Assembly (NCBI GenBank): GCA_032622095.1
Contig: CP136064.1
Location: forward strand, 131,759,129 to 131,823,128
Source: Siphonodentalium dalli
Taxonomy: Eukaryota; Mollusca; Scaphopoda; Gadilida; Siphonodentaliidae
Direction of reading: 5' to 3'
Length of the DNA: 64,000 bases
Positions within the stretch are counted from its first letter, which is position 1; each line of letters opens with the position of its first letter. Both the position numbers and the translations under genes were made by a program. The notes beneath the pieces are model-generated. The model saw only the letters and a program-made list of their open reading frames with translations, was not told the origin of the DNA and searched no databases. Positions 35,166 to 45,842 of the stretch are shown here, piece after piece.

Positions 35166-35842
35166 AAGCGCTGTGTCTTAGCCATTAATGGCCACAGATA
35201 TAACAAAAGACATTAGGGTTTGTAGTTCACTAAATTAATTAAACTTCTTTTAGCTCTTCACCTTTGTGTTGTATATTGCGTCCACTGGTTGTGTTTTCTG
35301 AAACGGTATAGGCTATACCAGTCGGTGGTTGGAATCGACTGTCGTCAATCTTAGCTGGTTACCTCATTCTTCCAGTTGGGAAATTCGGCATTGGTACTAA
35401 CGTATATTAGTTTGGTTCATTGAAATAAGTCCACAATATTTCTTTGAATTTCGATAAATTATATATATATTTATATAAAACGTCACGGGAACTCCGACAC
35501 ATGCATTAACGAACTCGCTTTAAAGCTCAACTTGTGACATTAGTGTGTGTGTTAAAATCCCCATTCTTTATTGTTGACGAACTGGGTTACAAGACTGAAC
35601 TCCACGTGACGCCATATTTGCAGGAAAACCGGCGAGTGAAAATCTAAACTATCGAATATAATGTCGTCAGGGTGTTGCGGGCCTGATTTATGTGGGGCTC
35701 GAATCGGCACGAGCATGTGCTGATCACACATGTTCGACCAAACAGTCGCGCATTCGGGTAATTATAAGCAGGGTCCGATGAACTAGTAATGTTAAATGGC
35801 AATCCATGTGAACTTCATCACCAGGAATTTGGAAATGTGACA
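35166..35842. other. No gene or named repeat seen
   Basis: 680 bp of mixed composition with a short AT microsatellite near 35460. Nothing assigned. Confidence 0.4.
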
Positions 35843-36020
35843 TGATGATATTTAATATTATATCAGGGAAATTGACCGTTCCCTCAATTATGCACCTGAT
35901 TCACCATCGAGTTGAAATATTTTCATTTTTCGATATAATTCAGATTCAGTCTGTTGGTGAGTCTATTGTTAGCAATTTCCCTGATATAATATTAAATATG
36001 ATATTGCTAACAAGAGACTC
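35843..36020. repeat. Nested palindromes
   Basis: ATATTTAATATTATATCAGG (about 35848) and its reverse complement (about 35981) frame a first loop. 'GTTGGTGAGTCTATTGTTAGC' (about 35953) and 'GCTAACAAGAGACTCACCAAC' (about 36005) form a second, overlapping hairpin. The loop segment 35880-35945 reappears as its reverse complement at 39843-39905. This looks like the scar of a fold-back element. Confidence 0.7.
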
Positions 36021-36199
36021 ACCAACTGATTGTATCTGAACTAGAGGTCAGATTCCATGGAATCAGATATACTTCCATGGTATCCCATCCCATCCGATGT
36101 GAGTGTTATGCGTATATGTGTGTTCCTCTTCATGCGAATGCATATTGGTGCCTTATGATCAGATGGCGCACTTGCATTGACATTTCGAAATTCAATATA

Positions 36200-36560
36200 T
36201 ATTTTGGGCCTTCAGTCCGTCTGTTTGTTTGTCTGTTAGCTATGACCGGGAAAACCGCTCAACGGATTTTGACAAAATTTGATAAATATGGGTACTTTTG
36301 TTCAGGGAGTGTTTTGGACGTGTCAAATCGTGACCCCCGACCTGACCTTGACCTCCAAAAAGGTCAATCCTTTTGTAAAATCGGGTAGTCAGGGGAGTCT
36401 TTTGGGTGGGTCAAATCGTGACCCCGACCTGACATTGACCTTCGAAATGGTTAGTTCAAGGTCAAATCGGGTAAAACGAACGGATTTCGACGAAATTTGA
36501 TACCTAGGGAAACTTTTGCCAGGGGAGTGTTTTGCACAGGTCAAATCGTGACAATAGGTT
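36200..36560 (-). repeat. 'GACCTTGAC' module with CAGACAGA tail, tandem two units
   Basis: Read on the minus strand, this has the same order as 49740-50165: AGGTCAAGGTCAGGTCGGGG, 'CACGATTTGACC', 'CCAAAACACTCCC', 'GTATCAAATTT', 'TAGCTA' and CAGACAAACAAACAGACGG. It is a single copy far from the main cluster on the right of the window. Confidence 0.75.
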
Positions 36561-36569
36561 ACTTTTATA

Positions 36570-37440
36570 GAACAGCGGACATACCTATATAGTATATCGA
36601 TGAGCATGTTCATGCATTTGCCTTGCTTCTTGACAAGTCCGTTTGAATTTGCGTCATGAAGAGAGGGTTTGAATTTGAATAAGATATATCACCCGTTACA
36701 ACGTTATACGCTACCAGGGTTAAACCGTCCAATCTAAATCTTTAAAAAGCGTACTAATCTTGCGTTTAGATACTACTTATCACATCCACTCGTCGAAAAG
36801 TTTTTATCTCAATATCCGATTTTCGGAGTAATTTTCCCTATGTGATCTTCGGTGGAATTTGCCAAATTTGAACCCACCCGACACAAACACTCCCTTGAGC
36901 AGGTTGCGTTTATAGTAGAGCTGTCAAATTTTGTAGGCATACCTACAGTATACCGGCTTGCATGCTCCATCGTGAAAATCGCTCCTACATTAGCCCGTTT
37001 GGATTTGGGGCTACAACTCGGCTAGTGATAGACTACACAAGTATACATATTTATGATATATAGCGTTTTCACGAGTAAACCGTTCCATCTGAAAATTAGA
37101 AAATCGCCCTCTGGATACGCGTGAACACTAGCCATCAGATGTACTCATCAAAAAAAATTATCTCGATGTTTGAATCCCCCCCCCCCTTGCAATTTTCGTG
37201 GAATTTTCCTAAAGTCTCAACCCACACTGACACGCATTCTCCGTTGGGCCTGTTACATTTATAGTATATCCGTCAAACTTCTGGGACGTACATAAAGTAT
37301 GTCAACGTACATGCTACGATATTATCTTGCTCTTTAACGTGTCGGTTTGGATTTGGAGGGAAAAATAGTTGCAATAATTCCGTACCCAGTAACGCGGAAA
37401 GTCCTGGGTAAAAACATTTTTAAGCGGTATATTCGAGTTC
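36570..37440. repeat. ~345-bp tandem repeat, about two and a half units
   Basis: 'GGTTAAACCGTCCAATCT' (36720) matches 'AGTAAACCGTTCCATCTG' (37074), and 'CATACCTA..AGTATA' phrases recur near 36580, 36938 and 37290 with 'GTTTGGATTTGG'. A C-run lies near 37175-37187 in the second unit. No coding potential. Confidence 0.65.
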
Positions 37441-37561
37441 GAATCTCTCATCCTATTCGGAATATGCAATAAAAAATTTAGAGCTCTGTACTTATAAAAA
37501 AAAAAAAAAAAAACTTGGTTTGTTCATCCTGGTGTATAGTGTGTCCCTATTTATGGGGCGG

Positions 37562-38114
37562 TAATGATACGAAAGAACAGCCGAGTACAATCAATTTGAG
37601 GTTTGCCAATCTATGGGCGGTAACTCCTCAGGGAAAGTGCGGACACAAGTTTTGATGCCCGTGGGCAGTAAGGCATATCGAGGTGTGCATACGGTCCAAT
37701 TTTCGATGCTCTGCTCCTTATAATTTCCGAGATAATAAAATGACATTTTTCCATATAAAGGGAGATAACTATGCGAAGAAAGCGCGGACAATATCCGCTA
37801 TACATCTAAGGCATACAACCCATTTGCCCCAACATACGTACCAACTGTTAGTTTGCTACTCCTCATAGTTTCAGAGATTACGGAGTTGAAAAATGGTTAA
37901 GTATAATAATAACAAAAATAATCGTAAAAGGGAGATAACTCCGTGAATAAACCTTGGGTCGAAATCGGGACACCTTCATTTTCAGTAGCCCTTAAATGCC
38001 TACATTCGCTAGAGATTTCGCGTTCCTATTGCAATTAATTTCTGAGTATTTCCAATTAAACGGAAAACTGCCTCAATAGAAAAACAATATACTTCCTTGG
38101 TTACACGATGGAAG
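37562..38114 (+). repeat. 553-bp direct repeat, left copy
   Basis: Nearly identical to 39285-39837, with about eight substitutions and no indel seen. It starts TAATGATACGAAAGAACAG and ends 'GGTTACACGATGGAAG'. The ends do not have TG..CA and no primer site is visible, so these are probably not LTRs. They may be a recent segmental duplication or terminal direct repeats of an unnamed non-coding element. Short open frames inside are not supported as genes. Confidence 0.85.
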
Positions 38115-38229
38115 AATAATAATAGAAACAATCTTGAGATGAAAGAATCGCAGTTCAGGAACACAAAATGTTAAGTTGTGTGACTATATGTTATCCTGGC
38201 TTGTGTATTTTCATCTGAAGTGTATGGGA

Positions 38230-39080
38230 GTGACCCCACCCCTGCCTCGAATCTGGGTGACGGGCTTAGCAAATTGTCAACCCCGGCTCAAAATGTGAAC
38301 TTTGAGGGCACGTAACTTCGTTATTTTCCAATGGATTTTAAAATTGTTTTCAGTTTTGTGATCTGCTGCTCTCAGAGATGGTATGTTATAGATTTCATCT
38401 GATTCAGAGACGGATAACATTTTTGAAATTGGCAAGCAGATGTGCCCAATTTTAAAATTTGGGGGATTAAATCTCCGACATTTTTCAACGGATTAACGAT
38501 CTGTTTTCAGTTTCGTAATCAGCTTGTATGGTAGATGTTATATTCCAAGTTTCATCTGATTTTGAGACCAAAAACAATTTGGGACCTGGGACCACCCCTC
38601 CCCAGACCCACAATACTGAACCGAACTTGGCAGATTTTCGGGCACTACTTGCGCTCATTACTCTGGTCACATCGACGTATGACACGACATCTAATGTCTG
38701 ATGGTTTAAGAGGAGTTGTGGTCGCAAGCAGTATGGTCCATAATAGTAACTTTGAAGGCACGTAACTCTGGCATTTTATAATGGATTTGATCAATTCTTT
38801 CAGTTTCTTGATTGGCTAATGCAGGAGATATTATATTCCAAGTTTCATCTGATTCGCAGACTAAACAAATTTGGGGGGCCCACCCCACCCCTCCTCATAC
38901 CCACACTATTGAATCGAACCTGGCATATTTTGGCGCACCACTTGCGCTCTTTATTCCGGTCACACCAGCGTGTGATATGGCTTTCAATGTCTGACACTTT
39001 CAGAGGAGTTGTGGTCGCAAGCAAATCAGTCCAAAAACGCGAATTTCCAGGACCAACAACTCTGGTGTTTCTGATCGGAT
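38230..39080. repeat. ~290-bp tandem repeat, three units, between the 553-bp direct repeats
   Basis: Units share 'TATTCCAAGTTTCATCTGAT', 'ACCACCCCTCC', 'ACTTGGCAGATTTT', 'ACTTGCGCTC', 'AGGAGTTGTGGTCGCAAGCA' and 'GGCACGTAACTC'. The first unit is incomplete and the third is diverged. No gene. Confidence 0.75.
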
Positions 39081-39284
39081 TAAAAAATTTCGTTTTTCTG
39101 TATGATCAACTTCACTCATGGAATGCATATACCTTAATAGACTATTTTCGTTAATGATTTATTTTCCTCGAAAATTTTGCCCCCACCACAATGTAAAAAC
39201 ATAAGACCGACCCTGTCCAGTTTTCGTTTTCGCACTGAACTGACAACGACCAAGAGGACTGCGAAAACCAAATTCAGTTATCTA

Positions 39285-39837
39285 TAATGATACGAAAGAA
39301 CAGCCGAGTACAATCAATTTGAGGTTTGCCAATCTATGGGCGGTAACTCCTCAGGGAAAGCGCGGACACAAGTTTTGATGCCCGTGGGCAGTAAGGCATA
39401 TCGAGGTGTGCATACGGTCCAATTCTCGATGCTCTGCTCCTTATAATTTCCGAGATAATAAAATGACATTTTTCCATATAAAGGGAGATAATTATGCGAA
39501 GAAAGCGCGGAAAATATCCGCTATACATCTAAGGCATACAACCCATTTGCCCCAACATACGTACCAACTGTCAGTTTGCTACTCCTCATAGCTTCAGAGA
39601 TTACGGCGTTGAAAAATGGTTAAGTATAATAATAACAAAAATAATCGTAAAAGGGAGATAACTCCGTGAATAAACCTTGGGTCGAAATCGGGACACCTTC
39701 ATTTTCAGTAGCCCTTAAATGCCTACATTCGCTAGAGATTTCGCGTTCCTATTGCAATTAATTTCTGAGTATTTCCAATTAAACGGAAAACTGCCTCAAT
39801 AGAAAAACAATATACTTCCTTGGTTACACCATGGAAG
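39285..39837 (+). repeat. 553-bp direct repeat, right copy
   Basis: See the left copy. The start-to-start distance is 1723 bp. Directly after it, 39843-39905 is the reverse complement of 35880-35945. Confidence 0.85.
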
Positions 39838-39842
39838 TATTA

Positions 39843-39905
39843 TTATATCGAAAAATGAAAATATTTCGACTCGATGGTGAATCAGGTGCATAATTATTGT
39901 GGGAA
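39843..39905 (-). repeat. Inverted partner of the 35880-35945 loop
   Basis: 'TATATCGAAAAATGAAAATA' and 'GATGGTGAATCAGGTGCATA' are the reverse complement of text near 35885-35945. The pair brackets 4 kb that includes the 553-bp direct repeats, so they may be terminal inverted segments of one composite unit. Confidence 0.65.
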
Positions 39906-41271
39906 CAGTCACCCACAAACTTCATGCTTACAGTCCAATCATTATCATATTCCTTACTGATTGCAACTATTAGTGTACGTATATTGTCTTTATATTCAAT
40001 ATGTAAATAAGTATGTTAAAACTATTTTGTTTAATTGACTAATATAAGTGTACACTGCACAGTCTCGTGATATACATATATGACGTGGAACAGACACATA
40101 GTTGTTGATAGGTCAAGCTGACATTCATCTCAATTCGGTTAAAGTAAGTATGCTATTAAATGGAAAAGATTTGAGTTGATCCGAGCCGCAAGTCATGATA
40201 TATGGCGATCAGATACATATTGCACTATATATTGAGTATGTCTGGGTCGCTCATCATATATGTAGTCTATAACGACACGATAAGAAACTGATATCGCATC
40301 CGGGCTGTATGCTCTGGGGAATTCAAATGTGAAATTGTGCAATTAATATTAATTTTCCAATAAATTTTCCCGGCTTTTGACATTTGATCCATATCGTCGA
40401 CTAGGAGCTGCTATGTTACTGTCAATGGCAACATTAATACAAACGGCTTTGTATATATAACAGCGAACTATAAATCTAGCCCGAAAGAGCCGCATTGCCA
40501 ACTCATTTTGGATGACAGCGATATAACCAAACTGATAGTCGATTCTTGATTTACATAATGTAAAAATCCTAGTCTTCAGAGATACATGCACTCCCGTTGT
40601 ATCGGAGGGCCGTCGTTGAGTCATTACATATAACCACAGTGGTTTAAAATTAATGCTGACTAATCGAACCTTATATATTTAGTGAGATTTCAATTTTGCA
40701 AGGATATTCTCATCGTTACAAATGAGAAGGTCCCGGGGGTTACTAAAATAATATCAAGAAGGTATGCCGCGCGTGTTCCGAGGGGCAAAAACACATTTTT
40801 ACAACCTCATGCATTTTTTTTTTTACTAAAGACATAAATACATGTGTGCCCATATTGAAATTTCTAACCGTGTAAAACATATTACAACTGCAAAAAAACA
40901 CAATTATGTTACAGGATCTTCACATGGGCCTTAATTGAGAAGACATTAATCTATGGCATGTTGCATATGTGACGATGAGGTGAAACACTTTCTTCCCGAC
41001 AACCTTCGGAAAGAACTCGCCATGGACATTTTTTAGAAAAAAGTCTGGAATCATATTTTCATTAAAATAATAAGTAAAAATAGGATGGAAACATTCAACA
41101 ATCCTGTAAATAAAACAGTTAAAAATGTATAACTAAAATAAATTAGGTTTTTGCTTGATGAACTTATTGAGACTAGAAACATCAACACTCTTGTAACAAT
41201 AAAAAGCTTTCAAAATGTAAAATCTGGTAAAATTACATAAAATAAACTTAGATCATTCTTAATAACACTTA
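39906..41271. other. No gene or named repeat seen
   Basis: 1.37 kb, AT-rich. A 91-codon minus-strand frame at 40349-40624 has no recognised domain. It cannot be excluded as an exon but nothing supports it. Confidence 0.4.
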
Positions 41272-41605
41272 TTATCACATAATTAACCCACAAAACCAGC
41301 TTCATAATTATTGGTAAGACACACGCGTAATATTAGCGCGTGCGATGACGTCACGCCATTATTTAATTAAATGACTTACGATTGCTGAAGTTTGTGATTG
41401 TTGTTTTCGATGAATACTTCGCGTTGCTTCGCGTTTATTTGATCATGTGATAAAAGGTATCTCAAACTCGTTCTATTTTATACGTAATTTATCAACCTTG
41501 TCCCCTAAATTCTATTTGAGCCTTGGTTAACCTCGGCTCAAATCGAATTTAGTGAACTCGGTTGATAAATTCCGTATAAAATAGAAACTCATGTGAGATC
41601 CTCTA
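41272..41605. repeat. Dispersed fold-back repeat, copy interrupted by the gypsy element
   Basis: Matches 31138-31473, including the hairpin and the TGACGTCA palindrome. It stops at CTCTA, where the LTR starts. The few bases after the right LTR (TCTATATATG at 49653) match the continuation seen at 31474-31483. Confidence 0.8.
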
Positions 41606-42056
41606 TGTTATACCCCTGGATCTAAGATTTCGTAGAGTCCAACAACAAAGTAATTGGGTCGATAATGTGTATTTTAAAAAGTATAAACTTCAACATAATT
41701 ATCACAGCACAGCCAATATAATAAACCACGTATAAAAGATAATCCTTAAAAATGAAATTCGCATTTCATTTAACCATAGAATCTCAAACGGGTAAATCAA
41801 TATTGTGCGTCTGTCTATTTCAAAAGCTAATTACTGAATCACCCCCGGACTGCGCTAATTTTCCCGCCAGTAACAGGTGAGTGCTAATCAGTGTGCAGGT
41901 GACACAATCATTCATGCTCGCTCTCACGCGCATACACACTGACACACATTTCAGTTAACCCATAACATGCTGAAATAACAATGCAGGACGCGCGCAACTA
42001 TCATGATCCATAAAAGAAGCAGTTTACTAAAACAGATAAAAACGGCACCTATAACA
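41606..42056 (-). repeat. 3' LTR of the gypsy element
   Basis: 451 bp. In element orientation it starts TGTTATAGGTGCC and ends GGTATAACA. Compared with the other LTR, differences are seen at positions equivalent to the CCC/CAG near 41613, T/A near 41656, G/A in 'CCACGTAT', G/A in 'GCAGGTGAC' and C/T in 'CATTTCAG'. Confidence 0.95.
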
Positions 42057-42068
42057 TTCACCCCCTCC
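42057..42068 (-). promoter_or_regulatory. Polypurine tract of the gypsy element
   Basis: GGAGGGGGTGAA on the minus strand abuts the 3' LTR. This is where plus-strand DNA synthesis would start in the reverse transcription of LTR elements. Confidence 0.8.
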
Positions 42069-42181
42069 AGGTGAAGAATGGCTCCTGACATTCACTGAAA
42101 ATGGTAAATAAATAACCCTTCTGCAAAAGTGAAATCTACAGTTGAATAGGCATTGTCACTGACAATATCACCATTACCATC
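42069..42181 (-). other. Untranslated stretch before the 3' LTR
   Basis: About 110 bp between the end of the pol reading frames and the polypurine tract. No further frame such as env is present. Confidence 0.6.
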
Positions 42182-42415
42182 TTAAATGCTGAAATAAAGC
42201 CACGACAGCATTCTTGAAACACCGTTCTTTGATTCTGGCTCCACCTGATAGACAGGAATATCTTTCATTGGAATCTGAACAATCTGGTATGGCTCATTTT
42301 CCCATCTATCGGCTAGCTTTTGCTTTCCCTTTATACCAACTCTCCGAACTAGAACACGATCACCCACTTCCATATTTGCATCCTGGACTCTGATCTTCCT
42401 GTCATATCTTTCCTA
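42182..42415 (-). pseudogene. pol: Integrase C-terminal part after an in-frame amber codon
   Basis: A 63-codon frame (42373-42182) continues in the same frame as the preceding piece, separated from it by a single TAG at 42413-42415. It contains VGDRVLVR and W.NEPYQIV, the GPY/F-type module that follows the catalytic core in Ty3/gypsy integrases. The usual 'HR..LLP' type ending is absent: the sequence runs into SWLYFSI and stops, so the C-terminus is probably altered. No chromodomain is visible. Confidence 0.8.
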
Positions 42416-42655
42416 CACCTTCTCATTCCTTGCATCAACACGACTAAATGCTGTATTGTATGCAAACTCCATTCGTTTCTTCAGTTTCTTCACATAATCC
42501 TCTCGGCTGTGTCCAGCTTCTTCTCTGTCAATACTAAAAAGCGCATCAATTGAAATTCTTGCATGCCAACCAAACATCAAGAAATGTGGAGAGTATCCAG
42601 TTGCCTCACTCTTTGTTGTTATGCCTGCACCATAGGACCAACATAACTCTTCCAA
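42413..42655 (-). pseudogene. pol: Integrase core C-terminal side, frame-shifted piece
   Basis: An 80-codon frame carries EATGYSPHFLMFG, the conserved 'TG.SP..LMFG' segment just after the DDE core, then a basic helical segment (VKKLKKRMEFAYN). It overlaps the end of the preceding integrase frame in a different register. The join falls near 42620, at 'GGTGCAGGCATAACAACAAAG', where one frame runs into TAA. A small deletion is the likely cause. It ends at an in-frame TAG at 42413-42415. Confidence 0.85.
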
Positions 42656-43296
42656 TCTGCCTTCTGTTCCTCTTCTAATGTTCCCAGCATTTTAATTAGA
42701 GTCTGGTTGAATCTTTCAACGGATCCATTTCCCATTGGATGGTATGGGGTGGTCCTGCTCTTTTTCATCCCAGCTAGCTTGCACAATTCCTTTATCAGCT
42801 TACTCTCAAAGTTCCTTCCTTGGTCACTATGTAATATTTCGGGAAAGCTGTAAAAACAAATAAATTTTTCATATAGTGCTTTAGCAGTAGTAGGAGCAGT
42901 TTGATTTTTACAGGGAATGGCCTGAGCATAGCGGGTAAAATGATCGGTAATGACCAATACATTTTCAAACCCACCTTTAGACATCTCGAGACTCAAGAAG
43001 TCAATGCAGACCAATTCCATTGGTCGCGACGTCTGTATCGGAACAAGTTCCGCAGCAATTCTTACTGGCTTCTTACGCCGAATGCACCTTCCACAGTTCT
43101 CTACCCACTTCTCAGTATCCCGCACCATTCCAGGCCAGTAGAACCTCTGTTTTGCTAGCCATACTGACTTATCTTGACCCTGGTGACCTGCGTCGTTGTG
43201 AACTCCTTGCAAAGCTCTTGACCGGAAAGCATCAGGGACAACCAACTGCATCACAATTTCTTCATCCATGTGAGACTCTCTGAATAGAACACCCTA
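42619..43296 (-). pseudogene. pol: Integrase zinc-finger and catalytic core
   Basis: 216 codons from the methionine at 43269, in the same frame as the upstream reverse transcriptase but separated from it by one TAG at 43294-43296. Residues H24 and H29 with C59 and C62 form the HHCC zinc-binding motif. The catalytic triad is D90 (in VCID), D149 (in LHSDQ) and E185 (in NGSVERF), with 35 residues between the last two, as in retroviral and Ty3/gypsy integrases. The enzyme inserts the element's cDNA into chromosomal DNA. The frame ends prematurely at 42619 because of a frameshift, so no complete integrase is encoded. Confidence 0.93.
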
Positions 43297-45807
43297 GGCC
43301 TCTTTCAAACTTAATTGGTTCCAGTCCCGAAGATAAGTCCTTACCAAAGGTGACTCTTTCTTTATTTCCTCCTCACTCAAGAGTTTGCCTTTCTTCACCA
43401 GATGTATTATTCTACCTATCACATGATCCTCCTTCTGCTCGAGCTCCCAATTAATGGAATCATGCACAGAATGTTCCGTCCCTCCCCCGGCCGAAGGAAG
43501 AGCAGAAACAACTGATACACTATCCACTAATGGTAAACTCACAGATACTGCTTGGCAAACTGCTTTAATAACATCTGGATACATAATTGGTTTCCGCGAC
43601 ATACCATCAGCATCTCCGTTAAGGCGTCCTCCTCGGTACTCGATCTGGAAGTTGTAATTTGCCAAGCTAGCGACCCATCTGTGTCCTGTTGCATCCAACT
43701 TCGCAGTAGTCAAAACATAGCACAGTGGATTGTTGTCTGTCACCACCTTGAAGGTGTTTCCGTACAGGTAATCATGGAACTTGTCTGTTATAGCCCACTT
43801 CAAGCACAGAAATTCCAATTTATGAGCCGGGTAGTTCTTCTCACTTGGTTTAAGTCCACGACTAGCATATGCGATCACACGCACAATGCCATCTTGCAGC
43901 TGGTAGAGGACAGCCCCCAAACCGATTCCAGAGGCATCTGTGTGAATGATAAAGGGGAGGTCATAATTAGCATAAGCTAAGGCCGGTGGCTCTGATAACT
44001 TCTCTTTGATTGTGTCGAAGGCCAATTGTTGACGGTCGGTCCATATCCATGATTTGGGTACTTTCTTCTCCTTTGTCTTGGTCTCTGTACAATGACCTTC
44101 CAGGAGTTGATTTAATGGCTGGGCAATTGCAGAATAACCTTTGACAAAGCGTCTGTAATATCCAGCGAAACCAAGAAACTGTCGTAACTGCTTGACATTC
44201 TGTGGAACTGGCCATTCCTTGAGGGCAGAAATCTTTTCAGGATCTGTAGCTACACCTTCTCCAGAGATGAGATGACCCAGATAAGTTACAGATGTTTTGA
44301 ACAACTCACATTTATCTGGCTTCAGCTTTAAGTTGTGCTTGGAGAGGCGAGCGAAAACAGCATCAAGGCGATCAACCATCTGCGTGAACTCCTTGCTGAC
44401 AATCAGTAGATCGTCCAAGAAAACCAGGCATTCCCGCAAATGCATGTCGCCCATGCACTTTTCCATTAGTCGTTGGAAGGTTGCTGGCCCATTTACCATT
44501 CCTTGGCCGAGTCTCTCACATTGGTAAAATCCCAAGTTTCCAACAGAAAAAGCTGTCTTGAACTTGTCCTCTTCAATTATAGGACACTGCCAATATCCGT
44601 TTCGTAAATCAAGTTTGCTGTAATAGCGCGATCCATGCAAGGTCTCCACAATGTCATCAAAGCGTGGCAAATGATACGCGTCCTTGACAGTCTTTGAGTT
44701 CAGAGAACGGAAGTCTATGCAAAAGCGCAAAGAATTATCACGCTTACGCACTAAGACAACGTTCGATGAATAGGGACTGTCACTTTCCTTTATCACACCA
44801 GCCTCCAACATTTCTCTAATGTGCTGACGTACCTCTTCGTATAGTGCAGGTGGGATTCTTCGGTATGGTTGCTTGAATGGAGTATCGTCAGTAAGTTTGA
44901 TCTGGTGAGTAACAAGATCAGTGCATCCCAAGTCCAGGGGGCCTGTAGAGAAAACATGGCTCCACCGATCTAGCAAAGTATCCACCTCAGTCATCTGTTC
45001 CTTTGTCATATGGCTATCGTCAACTTGAACTCCCAGCATACACGGCATTGGATGATATTCACTACTGATGGCCATCTGCGATGCAAGTGAATCGACAACC
45101 TTCACTTCACTCACTTGTGCAATCGTCATATGTGGAGGGATAACTAGAGTCTTTGCCGATACATTACACAGCTGAACTGGTATTCTGCTACTGTTAGTCA
45201 TAGAGTTGGAATTGGTTAACCGAGGGCAAACTGTAAACCTGGCATCATCGGAATAATTTTCTGTAACAAAGTCTGTGATAAGTCCACTAGCATGTCTGGC
45301 TATCCCATGTATGGTAATTGTCTGATATGGTTCAATTTCAACAGCTATCTTGTTGGTTGACTTTACTGGTATGGCAGAGCATGTCAAACTGTTAATCGCC
45401 GTCTCCCATTCTGTTGGTGGGTTAATTGAATAGCAAACTGTAAGGTCTCTGCACATACGTATAACATTAGTCCCAATTATTATAGGACAACTTTGGTTAT
45501 ACTCAGAATCTGGAACAACAAGTGCTGGCATAGACATAGGGAAATCACATAGGAATGGTATTTTGAGAACACATTCAATGAAACCCAAGTACGGTAAAGT
45601 AGATCCATCAGCTATGGAAACTTGTAAACCTATATTATCTAAGTTTAATAACTCTGGTTTATCAGACAGTGAATTTAGACATCCAACAGAAATGGTTGTC
45701 ACCATTGACCCACTGTCGATCAAAGCAAGAAATTGCTCGCCTTGAAAAATAACTCCTGTCTGATTAGAACCTCCAACCAGTCGTTCAATTAAATTTTGAC
45801 CCTTCAT
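43294..45807 (-). CDS. pol: Pol: protease, reverse transcriptase and RNase H of the gypsy element
   Basis: An uninterrupted 837-codon frame. An aspartic protease comes first, with the active-site triad DSG at 31-33 and the flap-distal IIGTN at 110-114. The reverse transcriptase core covers about 300-560, with LRFCIDFRSLN at 360-370, the first catalytic aspartate at D400 (YYSKLD) and the FLDD box at 463-466. RNase H follows at about 618-735 with D624, E665, D691 and D732/D734. The proteins process the polyprotein and copy the element's RNA into DNA. The methionine at 45807 is nominal: the same frame stays open upstream and overlaps the end of gag, as expected for expression by a -1 frameshift. 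It ends at a TAG where related pol proteins continue into integrase, so it is truncated rather than complete. All the catalytic residues I can check are present. Confidence 0.95.
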   Translation of the reverse strand: MKGQNLIERLVGGSNQTGVIFQGEQFLALIDSGSMVTTISVGCLNSLSDKPELLNLDNIGLQVSIADGSTLPYLGFIECVLKIPFLCDFPMSMPALVVPDSEYNQSCPIIIGTNVIRMCRDLTVCYSINPPTEWETAINSLTCSAIPVKSTNKIAVEIEPYQTITIHGIARHASGLITDFVTENYSDDARFTVCPRLTNSNSMTNSSRIPVQLCNVSAKTLVIPPHMTIAQVSEVKVVDSLASQMAISSEYHPMPCMLGVQVDDSHMTKEQMTEVDTLLDRWSHVFSTGPLDLGCTDLVTHQIKLTDDTPFKQPYRRIPPALYEEVRQHIREMLEAGVIKESDSPYSSNVVLVRKRDNSLRFCIDFRSLNSKTVKDAYHLPRFDDIVETLHGSRYYSKLDLRNGYWQCPIIEEDKFKTAFSVGNLGFYQCERLGQGMVNGPATFQRLMEKCMGDMHLRECLVFLDDLLIVSKEFTQMVDRLDAVFARLSKHNLKLKPDKCELFKTSVTYLGHLISGEGVATDPEKISALKEWPVPQNVKQLRQFLGFAGYYRRFVKGYSAIAQPLNQLLEGHCTETKTKEKKVPKSWIWTDRQQLAFDTIKEKLSEPPALAYANYDLPFIIHTDASGIGLGAVLYQLQDGIVRVIAYASRGLKPSEKNYPAHKLEFLCLKWAITDKFHDYLYGNTFKVVTDNNPLCYVLTTAKLDATGHRWVASLANYNFQIEYRGGRLNGDADGMSRKPIMYPDVIKAVCQAVSVSLPLVDSVSVVSALPSAGGGTEHSVHDSINWELEQKEDHVIGRIIHLVKKGKLLSEEEIKKESPLVRTYLRDWNQLSLKEA

Positions 45808-45842
45808 TTCACCAACCTCTGTCTGGCCAACGACAGAGGTGG

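Noticed and set aside
37420-37480. tRNA gene around GAGTTCGAATCTC
   Set aside because: The sequence resembles a T-arm box, but the 5-bp stem does not close and no acceptor stem, D-arm or anticodon arm fits.
37562-39837. LTR retrotransposon with 553-bp LTRs
   Set aside because: No TG..CA ends, no primer site, no polypurine tract and no coding sequence between them. Kept only as direct repeats.
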